This document shows positions 12,230 to 21,644 of a DNA stretch of 64,000 nucleotides, in pieces. Position 1 is the stretch's first letter; each line of letters begins with the position of its first letter. The notes below the pieces were generated by a model that saw nothing but the letters and a program-made list of their open reading frames with translations, searched no databases and was not told the DNA's origin. The position numbers were made by a program, and so were the translations under genes. The DNA is from Chaetoderma sp. LZ-2023a. Lineage: Eukaryota > Mollusca > Caudofoveata > Chaetodermatida > Chaetodermatidae. The stretch is from positions 94,432,536 to 94,496,535 of the forward strand of contig CM067369.1 in the NCBI GenBank assembly GCA_034401795.1. Reading direction: 5' to 3'.

Positions 12230-12356
12230 TCAAACCCCTGGAAAAATTCAGTCCAAAAGTAATCGATAGGGGAATTTTAGTATGTTATTCTGTGTGACAT
12301 TATACATCGAATGACACCAAAAAATCTTATGCTGGAATTTTGTCTAAGTTCAGGCC
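12230..12356 (-). repeat. right inverted repeat of transposon element 2
   Basis: The inverted partner of 9486-9612: TAGTATGTTATTCTGTGTGA and TCTTATGCTGGAATTTTG are the reverse complements of left-end words. The matching stops near 12360. Confidence 0.75.
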
Positions 12357-12459
12357 CCTCAACGATTAGGCTAATTATTGCAAAGTGAGTATTAGAGAGA
12401 GAGAGTCAGACAAATCTATAGGGCAACTGTTTCTTTATGCCATGGCCTATTGCTACTAT

Positions 12460-12560
12460 CACAACACACTATTTTTTTTTTAAAAGCGGGAAATACAATT
12501 ATAGGATACTGAAAAATGAAAGTAACATAACACCACGTCTACATAACCTGGGGCAATGAT
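12460..12560. repeat. dispersed unit, copy 1
   Basis: GGGAAATACAATTATAGGATACTGAAAAATGAAA followed by GTAACATAAC is a relative of 13340-13450. This degenerate unit is repeated four times between 12460 and 14064, with family A copies inserted in it. Confidence 0.5.
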
Positions 12561-12833
12561 TGACGGCTCAAAATGTTCCTTCCAGTAGCCGCTATAATTC
12601 CGTACATGCCACATGCGAATCAGGTCTGTTGAATATCTAGGCCACCAGGGTTCAAATGATCACCAATTTTGTCCGTTGCCTAAAATCACGCTACTCTACA
12701 TTGTTGTGATTGGCAAAGTGCTAATAAAAGAACATTTCGATATTAACGTCTTGTAGATTGTGTATTAGACAGACTATGACAAATCTAATGTACCAATGTT
12801 TATTTATTTAATAAAATCTTGTTACTATGATAA
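12561..12833. other. unassigned DNA ending in a dispersed unit
   Basis: The last part (12800-12833, AAAATCTTGTTACTATGATA) belongs to the dispersed unit that resumes after the MITE at 13227. The remainder is unassigned. Confidence 0.5.
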
Positions 12834-13226
12834 AGAACCTTTCCAGTTTCAGCTATGCTCCGCCCTCTCTAGCTAAGCTCCACCCACACCTCGCTTGTGT
12901 TGGTATTGATCGATCCCTAAACTCCATGACTATCAATTTCCAGAAAACTATACAGATAAGCTGTTAAATATTTTGAAACTAATTTGTCTGGGTGCTGTTG
13001 CTGCCTATGGCGGCAACAGCGCCCAGTCAAATTAGTTTCAAAATAGTCAACAGAATACTTATTAGTAAAGACATACAATTCGTACAACGCATACTCCGTC
13101 TTAAATTACGCGTTCGTAATGTACATATCGACGCAATAATAATGCCATTGATTATGATGTCATTCTACACGTCACGTAGTTAATTATGACGTCATATGAT
13201 GGATGCATAGCTGGAAAGGCCCATTA
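12834..13226 (+). mobile_element. family A hairpin MITE, copy 6
   Basis: A full forward copy with an almost perfect hairpin (about 12959-13047; GCTGCC-TAT-GGCGGC tip). It interrupts a dispersed unit whose uninterrupted relative lies at 13340-13450, which gives a natural empty site for judging the element's ends. Confidence 0.88.
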
Positions 13227-13535
13227 ACAGAATGGCCATTCTTGAGAATAGCATATAAATGAAACTATGGGATACTGAGAAACGATGTGATCATTAGAGA
13301 CCACCTTCCAAATTTTAAAGGGCTAGTGTTAGTTTATTTCATGAAATTTTGTTACTACGACAAATGACAGACTGGCCATTATTGAAAATCTTGAGAAAAT
13401 GCAATTATTGGGTACTACAAAATGAAATAAGCGTAACATAAAGTTTCCATACGCTAGGGTAGTGGCTGAACGCTGAACGCTCACGATCAGCCTTGTTATG
13501 GTGCCCACAATAGCATACACGGTGCATCAGTAGAG
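13227..13535. repeat. dispersed unit, copies 2 and 3
   Basis: 13227-13290 continues the unit broken by MITE copy 6. 13340-13450 is an uninterrupted relative (TTTTGTTACTACGACAAATG, then GGCCATTATTGAAAATC). Confidence 0.55.
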
Positions 13536-13843
13536 TAATTCACCAGAGTATCCATTTATCATATGACGTCATAGTCAGTTAGGCGTGTATGATGACGTCA
13601 TCATCATTATGTCATAAATGAATTATTTGGCCCGTTTTTAACTTAATAGTTCGACACGTTGTACGAATGAATATTTTGAAACTAATTTGACTGGACGATG
13701 TTGCTGCCATAGGCTTACCTGTATGGTTTTCTGGAAATTGATAGTCAGGGAGTTCAGAGATCAATCGATCCCAACACGAGCGAGGTGTGGGTGGAGTATA
13801 GCTGGAGATGGGCCCGGCATAGATAAAATGGAAAGGTCTATTA
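13536..13843 (-). mobile_element. family A hairpin MITE, copy 7
   Basis: A reversed copy in which the whole right hairpin arm has been lost (GTTGCTGCCATAGG joins directly to CTTACCTGTATGG). A precise arm loss like this is expected when a long hairpin is deleted during replication. Confidence 0.82.
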
Positions 13844-14064
13844 GGTCGCTAGATGTCAAAAGATCAACAATATTGTCAGCTGTTTAGAGTTAGCCAACTG
13901 CGCATTGTTGCGAAGGACAAAATGCTAAAAGCGTTGGTGTTACCCTAAAAAGTAAATGCTAGGTACCATGTGACAAATCGAAATTCCAATGCTCTTTTAT
14001 TTCATGGAGCTGTATTACTATGGTAACTGACAGGAAGTGCCTATTTGAAAGCATGAGAAAAGTG
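13844..14064. repeat. unassigned DNA and dispersed unit, copy 4
   Basis: 13985-14064 (TCTTTTATTTCATGGAG, TTACTATGGTAACTGACAGG, TTTGAAAGCATGAGAAAA) is the fourth unit. MITE copy 8 is inserted in it. Confidence 0.5.
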
Positions 14065-14440
14065 TAATGGACCTTTCCAGTTTTAGCTATTCCCCGCCCA
14101 TCTCTAGCTTTCCCATGTTGGGATAAATCGATCGCTGAACTCTGTGAATCTCAATTTCCATAAAACTACACATGTTAGCTTTTGATTATTTTCAAACTAA
14201 TTTGACTGGGCGCTGTTGCTGCCTATGTCAGCAACAGCGCCCAGTCAAATTAGTTTCAAAATATTCAACAACACACTTATTACATATAAAAGACATACAA
14301 TTCGTACACCGTGTCGAACTATTAACTAAATCGAGTCATTCATTCTGTAATTGATCATAAACGTCATCCTGCACGTTACGTAGTTGATTATGACATCATA
14401 TGATGTCATACGATGGATGGATGAACTGGACAGGTTCATT
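14065..14440 (+). mobile_element. family A hairpin MITE, copy 8
   Basis: A forward copy from TAATGGACCTTTCCAGTTT. About 35 bp of the GC-box part are missing. The hairpin is intact (tip GCTGCCTATGTCAGC). A family B copy follows without a gap. Confidence 0.88.
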
Positions 14441-14775
14441 CTAATGACGTAGGCTATTATAACTCCATCATGAAAATTGAAAAGTCCGTTAAATGTACGA
14501 AATGTATGTCTTTGATGGATTTTCAATTTAATAAATATTCTGTTGTGTATTTTGAAACAAATTTTCTGGGAACAGCTGTAACAGCCACAAGTAAAATTAC
14601 TTTCAAACTATTCAACCGCTTACCTGTATAGTTAGGCGTCTACATTGAAATTTCAATTCTGGGAACTGAGGTTTCAAAGTTTTTAATCGATTCCAACACG
14701 AATAAAGATTGGGTGGAGCTTAGCTAGAAATGGCCGGGCATATCTAGAAATAAATCCCTCTATAAACCACAGTAG
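14441..14775. mobile_element. family B element
   Basis: TAATGACGTAGG-like start, then TGAAAATTGAAAAGTCCGTT, a short imperfect hairpin (14547-14615), and GGAGCTTAGCTAGAAATGG followed by GGGCATATCTAGAAAT. The last two words lie 21 bp apart and form the seed of the minisatellite unit seen at 50210-53522. Confidence 0.7.
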
Positions 14776-14811
14776 ATCAGAAATGTAAGCACAGAGATCT
14801 GCTTATCCAGA

Positions 14812-14897
14812 TAACGCAGCTTACTGGGAAGATGCTGGGAAGATTCCGCTCCGATACTTTCAGTATCACCCAGGTATCGGCCCAGTAGGCTGCGTTA
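14812..14897. mobile_element. family C palindromic mini-element
   Basis: This is 86 bp with inverted ends TAACGCAGCTTACTGG and CCAGTAGGCTGCGTTA (15 of 16 paired). The interior is also partly palindromic. It is related to 49677-49750. Confidence 0.65.
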
Positions 14898-15062
14898 GCA
14901 GGGTAGTAGTTTCAATATATATATCCACACCTACAGGTCACGAGAAGTACAGAATTTATTTTGAAAAATAATGTACAGTATAGCTCATTAAGAAGATAAC
15001 ACCTTTCCAAAAAAGCCAGAAACATGTTACTTAGTACAAATTTGAACACGATGTAAACATGA

Positions 15063-15165
15063 TCTCTCGAACATTTTGGACTTAATTTGATTGCAAGCTG
15101 CCTTAGGCAATGGCTTCCAATCAAATGTAGTTAAAATATTAAACAGTACGTTTTATTTTGGTTTG
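15063..15165. repeat. degenerate hairpin relic
   Basis: CGAACATTTTGGACTTAATTTGATTG pairs with CAATCAAATGTAGTTAAAATATT around CTGCCTTAGGCA. It is an old relative of the family A/B hairpin; the flanking ends are not recognised. Confidence 0.6.
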
Positions 15166-15354
15166 GAAAAATCTCAAGTTATTTCATAGCTGTACTGTAA
15201 AAAGGAATTTGTCTCAATGATTAATTATGGCTCCATTGTACGCAGAACGTTATTGGGGTCATTTTAGTTATGGGGTATAAAAGATTTTATTGGTCGACAC
15301 ATGGTAAATTAAAATTAGCATTTTCCAGAAATTCCTTTTTATTATCATTTTTCA

Positions 15355-15425
15355 CAATCGATTCTCCTCACCATGTCAAATGCCTGCTTGAAATCTATAA
15401 AGCAACAATACAATTTCAGTGCATG
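15355..15425 (-). pseudogene. LINE reverse transcriptase fragment
   Basis: The minus strand reads KLYCCFIDFKQAFDMVRR, the conserved motif A region of a non-LTR reverse transcriptase with its D and KAF-like residues. Only about 25 residues survive. A (GGT)n run lies upstream, so the proline-rich open frame that contains this fragment is a fusion with simple sequence and not a gene. Confidence 0.7.
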
Positions 15426-15435
15426 AAGTGGGGCT

Positions 15436-15560
15436 AGTGGTGGTGGTGGTGGTGGTGGTGGTGGCCAATGGGTGTTGGGGGGTGGTGGTGGTGGAGCTGG
15501 GGTGGCTGGGGTGAGAATGGTGGTGGGTTGCGGTGGTGGGGTGGGGTTTGGGTGTGCTTG
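15436..15560. repeat. (GGT)n microsatellite and G/T-rich decay
   Basis: GGT triplets from about 15436 to 15464, then interrupted GGTGG-rich sequence. It is the source of a spurious proline/histidine-rich frame on the minus strand. Confidence 0.85.
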
Positions 15561-15579
15561 TGACGATTGGCCGTCGTGG

Positions 15580-15735
15580 TAGCGAGATCGCCTGGTAATC
15601 AGTCGGGTGGGGCAATCGGTGGAGAGATACGCAATCTCAGTCACCCCTGATGCTGCGTCATTCGCATGCCACGTCCTAATAGAGGGGGCGTAAAGCCGTC
15701 GTCCCGGCAACACATTGGGGGAAGCAACTCATAAG
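15580..15735. other. unidentified GC-richer segment
   Basis: A stretch containing GCGAGATCGCCTGG, GCGTCATTCGCATGCCACG and GGCGTAAAGCCGTCGTCCC. It stands out in base composition and may be a short dispersed repeat, but I cannot assign it to a tRNA, SINE or gene. Confidence 0.35.
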
Positions 15736-16340
15736 ATAGCCATGGCTAAGATACACCTCGGTTTAAGCGGCCAATAGCACCAACTGAACAACAACATATT
15801 CATGGTGATAGGCGTTTTGTGAATATATTATATATGATCTGATATTGATCTACACTTTCTGAAATCTGTCCCTGTATCAACACTGTATCTTTTTTTTGGG
15901 TTAAAATAGGAAATCAGTGTGCACCTCATGACTCCGATGTAAAAGCACCAGAAATCAAAACCCGCAGCCATATAGGTGGTGCCTGGAAAAGACATCAGAG
16001 CTTAATGCCATGTTGTAGCTCTTCCGGAACCCAATACGTTCAATGGCAGTACATAATGCTGCTATCCATCAAAAGACGGCGGAGACAAACAATAAAAAGT
16101 AATAACTAAATTTAACATATTTCAGTCCGGCAAGGGAAACGACTCCAAAAACAAATCCTAGCATCATGGTTATCTACCCTGATCCATAGTAAACTAATGT
16201 AAAAATTCTTCCGACAAAATTCTGAAAATAGCTTGACAGATAGTTTCAATAATGGATCCGGTGTATGGGAGAAGTAGCTGGAAAATAAATAATCACACAA
16301 ATAACGTCACCAGAGTCTTCACCGTTGCCACCAATGACGA

Positions 16341-16373
<33 letters not shown>

Positions 16374-16429
16374 TGGCAACGACAACAGCAACTAAATAAG
16401 GCTATAATGTAAAATATTTCTAATAGAAA
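15736..16429. other. unassigned DNA with a (GAC)n run
   Basis: A GAC triplet run lies at 16336-16372. No other feature is recognised. Confidence 0.5.
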
Positions 16430-16830
16430 ACAGAAGGTCTACTCGAGTCGTGTTGCGGTCGTATGTCGGACGGTCGCAGGCTCTGTCCCAGCAAGCGAGC
16501 GGCGGCTATTGAAGGTGAGTGGCTGCGGGCGTCGAGTGGCCGGCGTTGACGTCATGGTAGTCACAGCGGTGGGCGTCGAGAGGTCAGTGGAAATTAGCAT
16601 AGTCTAGGCCGTCGGAGATGCTGGTCGGAGGATGACACCCGTCAGTTCTCACGTGTGCGGGCCTGCTGCTCGTCGCTTCCGTCCCTACAGATGTTTGCGG
16701 GCCGGAAGCGGCTGCTGCATCTATGGATGCACGTCGGTCCTCACGTATATGAATGGAGCCGAGACATTTCCAGGGGCTGAACTAGAGCCTGCTGTCTGGA
16801 TCATCTTGATGAGATGCCATGTTGGTTAAT
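16430..16830. other. GC- and CpG-rich island
   Basis: This segment is strikingly richer in G, C and CpG than its neighbours (for example GCAAGCGAGCGGCGG near 16490 and GCGGGCCGGAAGCGG near 16695). A GAAGGTGAGT word at 16511-16520 fits a splice-donor consensus, but such words are common by chance. It could be a promoter-type CpG island or part of a GC-rich repeat. No protein is recognised in the 65-codon frame at 16632-16829. Confidence 0.4.
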
Positions 16831-16951
16831 GGCGGCTCTCTTTTCAATTCCATTATTCCAAAGAGATCACAAGGAAGTTTCCAATCAATTGATTCCAACG
16901 GCGGGATGAGTCTGCTTGCCAAAAGCCTGGTCCGTGTGCTGGCGTGTTCCT

Positions 16952-17053
16952 CCTAGTGTCGGGATGCACGTTCCAGGGGTCATTAGTTTGCAAATTCCAT
17001 GATCCTAGTGTTGGGATCTACGTTTCAGGGGTTATTAATTTGCGTACAAGAGG
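16952..17053. repeat. 52-bp tandem duplication
   Basis: CCTAGTGTCGGGATGCACG at 16952 and CCTAGTGTTGGGATCTACG at 17004 begin two related 52-bp units. Confidence 0.75.
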
Positions 17054-17259
17054 TTATAAGCACATTTACGTAGAATAAATACAAGAGATGTTCCTTCTTT
17101 CCTAAGTTGACCATGTAAATGTAGAACTACCCTTTATTAAGTATACAGAACATGCCCTTCAGCGTGACGCGAGTGCGTTCCAAACTGTGGCCTATTCTAT
17201 GCACAGTTATTAAGTTATCCCTACTTTATATCTGTATTCAGTTATAGCTGACTTTAGGC

Positions 17260-17261
<2 letters not shown>

Positions 17262-17311
<50 letters not shown>
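17262..17311. repeat. (TC)n microsatellite
   Basis: An almost pure dinucleotide run of about 50 bp. Confidence 0.95.
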
Positions 17312-17312
<1 letters not shown>

Positions 17313-17870
17313 AAACAGGGAATACTATATAAATATATTTACTAAACGAAAATGAGAGAGCTCGCGGGAGGTGGGATGCTCTAAGGCGGGATGATCTCAG
17401 CTAACATTTGGCATTATTCCTAGTCGTGAGCGAAAAGAAAAAAAGAGAGTTCCATTCCGGGTAGCACCCATTTGACAAGATGTTTAGAGCACTACTTTAG
17501 ACATGTTGAATTTGCGAGCAGTCGTTGTCTACCCGAGGTTTCCAAGATGGTATAAACGAAAGAGATGGGAAGATGATCGTATCTTTATGTCTTGCCAAGA
17601 ATTTAGGCTGGATGTCCAAAAGCGGAGGACAAAATGTTTCCTATTCAATTGGTTGCATATAAACCAGATAGCGGGAGAAAGCAAATCTGTTAGTCGATGC
17701 CGCTTGAAGAGGTCTTGTGGTGGTCCTTATAGACTACAGTTCGCTGACTGCAGACCTTTGTGTGCCTAAACTAACAGTTTTATCTGATTTAGCCTTTGCG
17801 TGTGTTTTATGCCTCACGGGCTAGCGCTATCCTACTTATAGGTTATGTTAGTAGACGTGACGGTTAGTAG
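17312..17870. other. unassigned DNA
   Basis: The 88-codon frame at 17503-17769 has no recognisable motif, and nothing around it suggests a gene. Confidence 0.45.
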
Positions 17871-17871
17871 G

Positions 17872-18140
17872 AACAACACTCCAATTATGTGAGACCGAAA
17901 CCAACCCACAGCGGCAACAGAGACACTGCACTCTTCACAACGGCCGGCACCATAAAGCGGCACAAACCGTCAGCAAGAGGAACAGATATGGATACAGGGA
18001 TGCAAACAGTAAGTGCATGCATTAACGGAAGGTAGGGACAACAATCCAATTATGTGTGGCCGAAATCTACCAACTGCCACAGCTAAGACAACGGCGCATG
18101 CAGAAGGCAGCCAACAACACTCCAATTAAGCGACGAGGAC
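17872..18140. repeat. short direct repeats around CCAATTA
   Basis: ACAACACTCCAATTATGTG (about 17874), ACAACAATCCAATTATGTG (about 18039) and ACAACACTCCAATTAAG (about 18114) are direct repeats with intervening CA-rich text. They immediately precede the Tc1 element. Confidence 0.6.
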
Positions 18141-18180
18141 AACTGCCAGCTACCTCGTCTAACTAATATTTAAAGACGAA

Positions 18181-18210
18181 TATATACACCTGTGCAAAAG
18201 TTAAGCACCA
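18181..18210 (+). repeat. left terminal inverted repeat of Tc1 element
   Basis: The 30 bp here, starting TATATACACCTGTGCAAAAG and ending AAGCACCA, are the exact reverse complement of 19820-19849. Outer TA dinucleotides fit the TA target of Tc1/mariner elements. Confidence 0.95.
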
Positions 18211-18508
18211 CCCTATTTTTACGCACATGCGAGGGTATATTCATGTGCTATGAAGAAAGCAATAGCATAAACATTTATGTACCCATCCATCTTAGTGCAA
18301 GAGGTAATAATGCAACTAGAGGAATGCTGATTATGATGGTGGGGAAACACTGTATGTTTTTGTTTGAACTTGAAAACGAGGCCTGAATATGGTTACGTTG
18401 ACACAACTGACAACTATTGCCCTACAGTTGACACACGTGGCTAGATTGTCATTAATGGTGTCTGAAAACGAAGTTTAACATCTGTGCACAAGTTTGAGAC
18501 TGTCATTA

Positions 18509-19534
18509 TTAATACCGGGTATATCCACCTTGTGCCTGGATGACGGCCTGGACACGACGTCTCATGCTGGTCACCAACCGACTGATACGCCATTGTGGTA
18601 TTCGTTGCCATTCAAGATGGAGTGCGCCTGTTAATTCCTGTAGGTTCTGCACAGGAGGATCCCTCCTTCTCACCATGTTTCCCAGAATGTCCCAGATATG
18701 CTCAATAGGGTTCATGTCAGGGCTCCTTGCTGGCCATGGTAGTGTTTCGATGGCATTCTGGCGGAGGTATTCATGCGCAGCTCTAGCACGATGTGGTCGG
18801 GCGTTGTCATCCATGAATATAGGGTGGGTTCCAGGTGCATGATTTACAAAATGAGGGACCACAACTCTATCCAGTATGGAATCTTGATATCTTTGTCCAT
18901 TTAGTGTTCCAGGTACAGTCAACAGATCCAGCTTACAATCAAATGAGATGCACCCCCATATCATAACGGAACCTCCACCAAATGGAACTTCTTCCATGAT
19001 GTTACGTTGGTCGTACGCCGTGCGTCTGGACCTCCATACACGAGTTCGACCATCTGTGGCATGAAGCAGGAACCGACTTTCATCGGACCAGTGTATCCGT
19101 CTCCAGGATCTCATGTTCCAGTGTCTTCTTTCGTTGCACCACCTCAGACGCTCCTCTTTGTGGTGTGCAGTGAGGAGAGGACGTCTGACAGGTCTCCTAG
19201 CTTTCATGCCAGCAGCATACAGTCTCCTTTTGACGGTAGACATTGACACTCTATTGCGCGTTTCCCATTGCTGGCTGAGCACTCTGCTGTTGGTGAATGG
19301 AGATCTCCTAACAAGGCGTACTAGGGCTCGATCATCACGGGCAGTAGTCTTCTTCGGTCTTCCAGATCTAGGCCTGTCCTTCACCTCGTTAGTTTGCCCA
19401 TGTTTTGCAATCAAACGACTGATTACAGTATGGTTAATGTTCAGCTGTCTGCCAATCTCTCTGCATGACATACCAGTGGTATGCATGCCTATGATTTGCC
19501 ATTTCACACGATCACTTAACCTTCGTCTTGCCAT
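18509..19534 (-). CDS. Tc1-family transposase, DD34E, intact frame
   Basis: A single 341-codon frame from ATG at 19534 to TAA at 18509. It catalyses cut-and-paste movement of its element at TA sites. The N-terminus carries two helix-turn-helix units (about residues 1-48 and 65-115), separated by the AT-hook-like RSGRPKKT (57-64), which bind the terminal repeats. The RNase H-like catalytic domain follows, with D151 in HWSDESRF, D243 in FMDDNARPH and E278 in DMNPIEHIW. Exactly 34 residues separate the last two, giving DD34E. The glycine-rich FGGGSVMIWG (185-194) is also typical. Length is normal for Tc1 (about 340). No stop or frameshift is present, and the element is complete between perfect 30-bp ends, so recent activity is plausible. 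Confidence 0.96.
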   Translation of the reverse strand: MARRRLSDRVKWQIIGMHTTGMSCREIGRQLNINHTVISRLIAKHGQTNEVKDRPRSGRPKKTTARDDRALVRLVRRSPFTNSRVLSQQWETRNRVSMSTVKRRLYAAGMKARRPVRRPLLTAHHKEERLRWCNERRHWNMRSWRRIHWSDESRFLLHATDGRTRVWRSRRTAYDQRNIMEEVPFGGGSVMIWGCISFDCKLDLLTVPGTLNGQRYQDSILDRVVVPHFVNHAPGTHPIFMDDNARPHRARAAHEYLRQNAIETLPWPARSPDMNPIEHIWDILGNMVRRRDPPVQNLQELTGALHLEWQRIPQWRISRLVTSMRRRVQAVIQAQGGYTRY

Positions 19535-19819
19535 AGCGGTTCACAATCAAGAGCTAATTCTCTCTGTACAAATAAACCACGGTCATGAACACAAAATTCC
19601 TAATCTTGTCGCCTAAATCTGTTTGTAATGTTCTACACCTCAAACTGGACTTTTACATAACTGAACACGTGTGCTGTTTCCCGCCACGCACGGACATCAA
19701 GCGGCGTGAAGTCATGCATGCATGTGCATTTCGTACTTGGAATTATGTCAGCTAACGCGGGGACAAAAAGTATGGCAGCCTAGTTGTACCATTATGTTTC
19801 TACGTTCTATTGTTTTTGC

Positions 19820-19849
19820 TGGTGCTTAACTTTTGCACAGGTGTATATA
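19820..19849 (-). repeat. right terminal inverted repeat of Tc1 element
   Basis: A perfect 30-bp partner of 18181-18210. The whole element is about 1.67 kb with roughly 300 bp of non-coding DNA on each side of the transposase. Confidence 0.95.
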
Positions 19850-21225
19850 TCTAAAATAGTTATTTGGCAAGATAGCCCATGCATACGAACAGTCCAATAC
19901 TAACACAACTACAGAACTGGTACGACAGAAAAAAAGCAAAATAAAAAGTTGCAGCGCATGCACCTGTTTTATTCCTGACTCCTTGACGAGCGGGCAGAGT
20001 GGCGTACGTCTTCGCCAAATCAAGACGCCGTTATGCGGACTTAAGGGAGACCATTTTATTTCTACCTATCTAACATTTTCGCCAGGACCTGTTTGCGACC
20101 AGTCAGGGAAGGAAAGGGTCCTATCTGCCTGCTCGTGGTAGTTATTCGCGTGGAACTGCTCAGTACGATGGCGGTTTATACACACAAAGATGCTGATGGT
20201 GCAAGCATTCGCCTGGCAGTCTGAAAGGTTCGGACATGAGCCACGCCGGTCAAGAGGGGCGTGCACTGTTTCCAAGTGTGGGCCTGAGAGTGGTCTAGCC
20301 GAGGGAGCAGTGAGGACGGAGTGTCGTATGTTTCCTTCACCCTACGTGTAATATAAAAGGACAGTAAAGTCGATGTTCCAGAAGCTACCGCTAGCTGCAC
20401 TTATGGCGGCACTGGTAGGAGAGTGGCATTACTTTATCTCTATCTAACCATTGCAGTATGTGTAGACAGAGATGTTTCAAAGTGAGCTGCGTCGTAGTGA
20501 GTTTGTTTCAAGTCTGGATGCTGGGCGAAAGCTGGGATAGGGGCTGAGGATAAATGAGGATTGCAAATACGATTTAGCTGATTTACGACCTTCTATTACA
20601 ATATGCACTTTAGAAGGCAGCCGTTATATATGCAGCATATAATGGTAAGAAGCTGATCTACTCTAGAAATGGAGAGAGAAGGGTATCATGCAAATAGGTA
20701 TGGTAATATCAATAATTTATCATCCCGCGTAAATGGATCAACGAACACAGGATCTGTAATGTTAATACCAGGAGGAGGACTCCAAAATATTCACAGTTTG
20801 TTAACAAGTTACGCGTGCCGTAGAATGTTTGAAACAGATGCGGACGTTTAGGGCACGTTTTAACATGAATAGCGGAGCGCAGTCCCGGAGATGAAACAGC
20901 AAATAAGTACAGTTACAGTCAAATACGGAGGATTGTGAAAATAACAACAGTATCGGCGCATATAACTACAGCGACGAATATAAACACAAGCGGAGTAAAT
21001 CTTGTACGTTAATTAAAGGAAAGGAACAGGGAACTAACAGATGCACGTGAATGAAAGCTTTATATAATAATCAACCTATAGCACCCAGTAATAAACCAGA
21101 ACAAATCAGAATAATTAGAAAACCCCAGCTAAATACCATTTATGTCACTCTGGCGGGAACCAATTAGTGACAAAGCTGGAAGCTGATTAGCCACTACTTC
21201 CTGCAGGTAAAATACGGTCTAGTTT
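19850..21225. other. unassigned DNA
   Basis: No gene is visible in 1.4 kb. Short frames near 20066-20400 lack motifs. The base composition is mixed, and no repeat shared with the rest of the window was noticed. Confidence 0.45.
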
Positions 21226-21400
21226 TAAAACAATTTGTCTGAAAGCCGTTGTTTCTAGAGACATTCTGTCACACGAATTTCAAAATATTCAGTGGGCATC
21301 ATATTGCGACATTGGAAACCCGCAGTGTATTTTGAAATCATTTTGACCGAAACTTGTTACTTCACCAGAACTAGTGACTTTCAAATAAAACGTTTTCAAA
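21226..21400. repeat. degenerate hairpin relics
   Basis: Fragments such as GTTTTAAAACAATTTGTCTG and TTTCAAAATATTCAG resemble worn arms of the family A/B hairpin. The ends are not definable. Confidence 0.4.
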
Positions 21401-21614
21401 AGGATCAATAGTGAATTAGCAGTAGCGAGTTAATCGCTCTACATCGGCGCCGATAGAGAATACTATTCATACCGCTTAGAAAACTATATTCAAGTGCGCT
21501 TTTGTTATATTCAGGTAGGCCTATGGGGTATACCTGACACACAGATAACGCACGGCGGAGTGCGAAGCACCAGCGCGCGGTCACTAATTGGCTCCAAGTT
21601 AAGCGCTCCTAGAT

Positions 21615-21644
21615 TTAGATAGATAGATAGATAGATAGATAGAT
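21615..21644. repeat. (TAGA)n tail at a LINE 3' end
   Basis: Seven to eight TAGA units. Read on the minus strand, an AATAAA word and then (TCTA)n close the LINE copy that extends to 23240, so this microsatellite is the retrotransposon's 3' tail. Confidence 0.75.

Noticed and set aside
15345-15713. A proline-rich gene of 122 codons
   Set aside because: It is a short RT relic read through into a (GGT)n tract and flanking DNA.
15580-15735. tRNA-derived SINE
   Set aside because: Some words look box-like, but no convincing A and B boxes at the right spacing and no tail were found.
19113-19616. Plus-strand frame of 167 codons across the Tc1 element
   Set aside because: Antisense shadow of the transposase.
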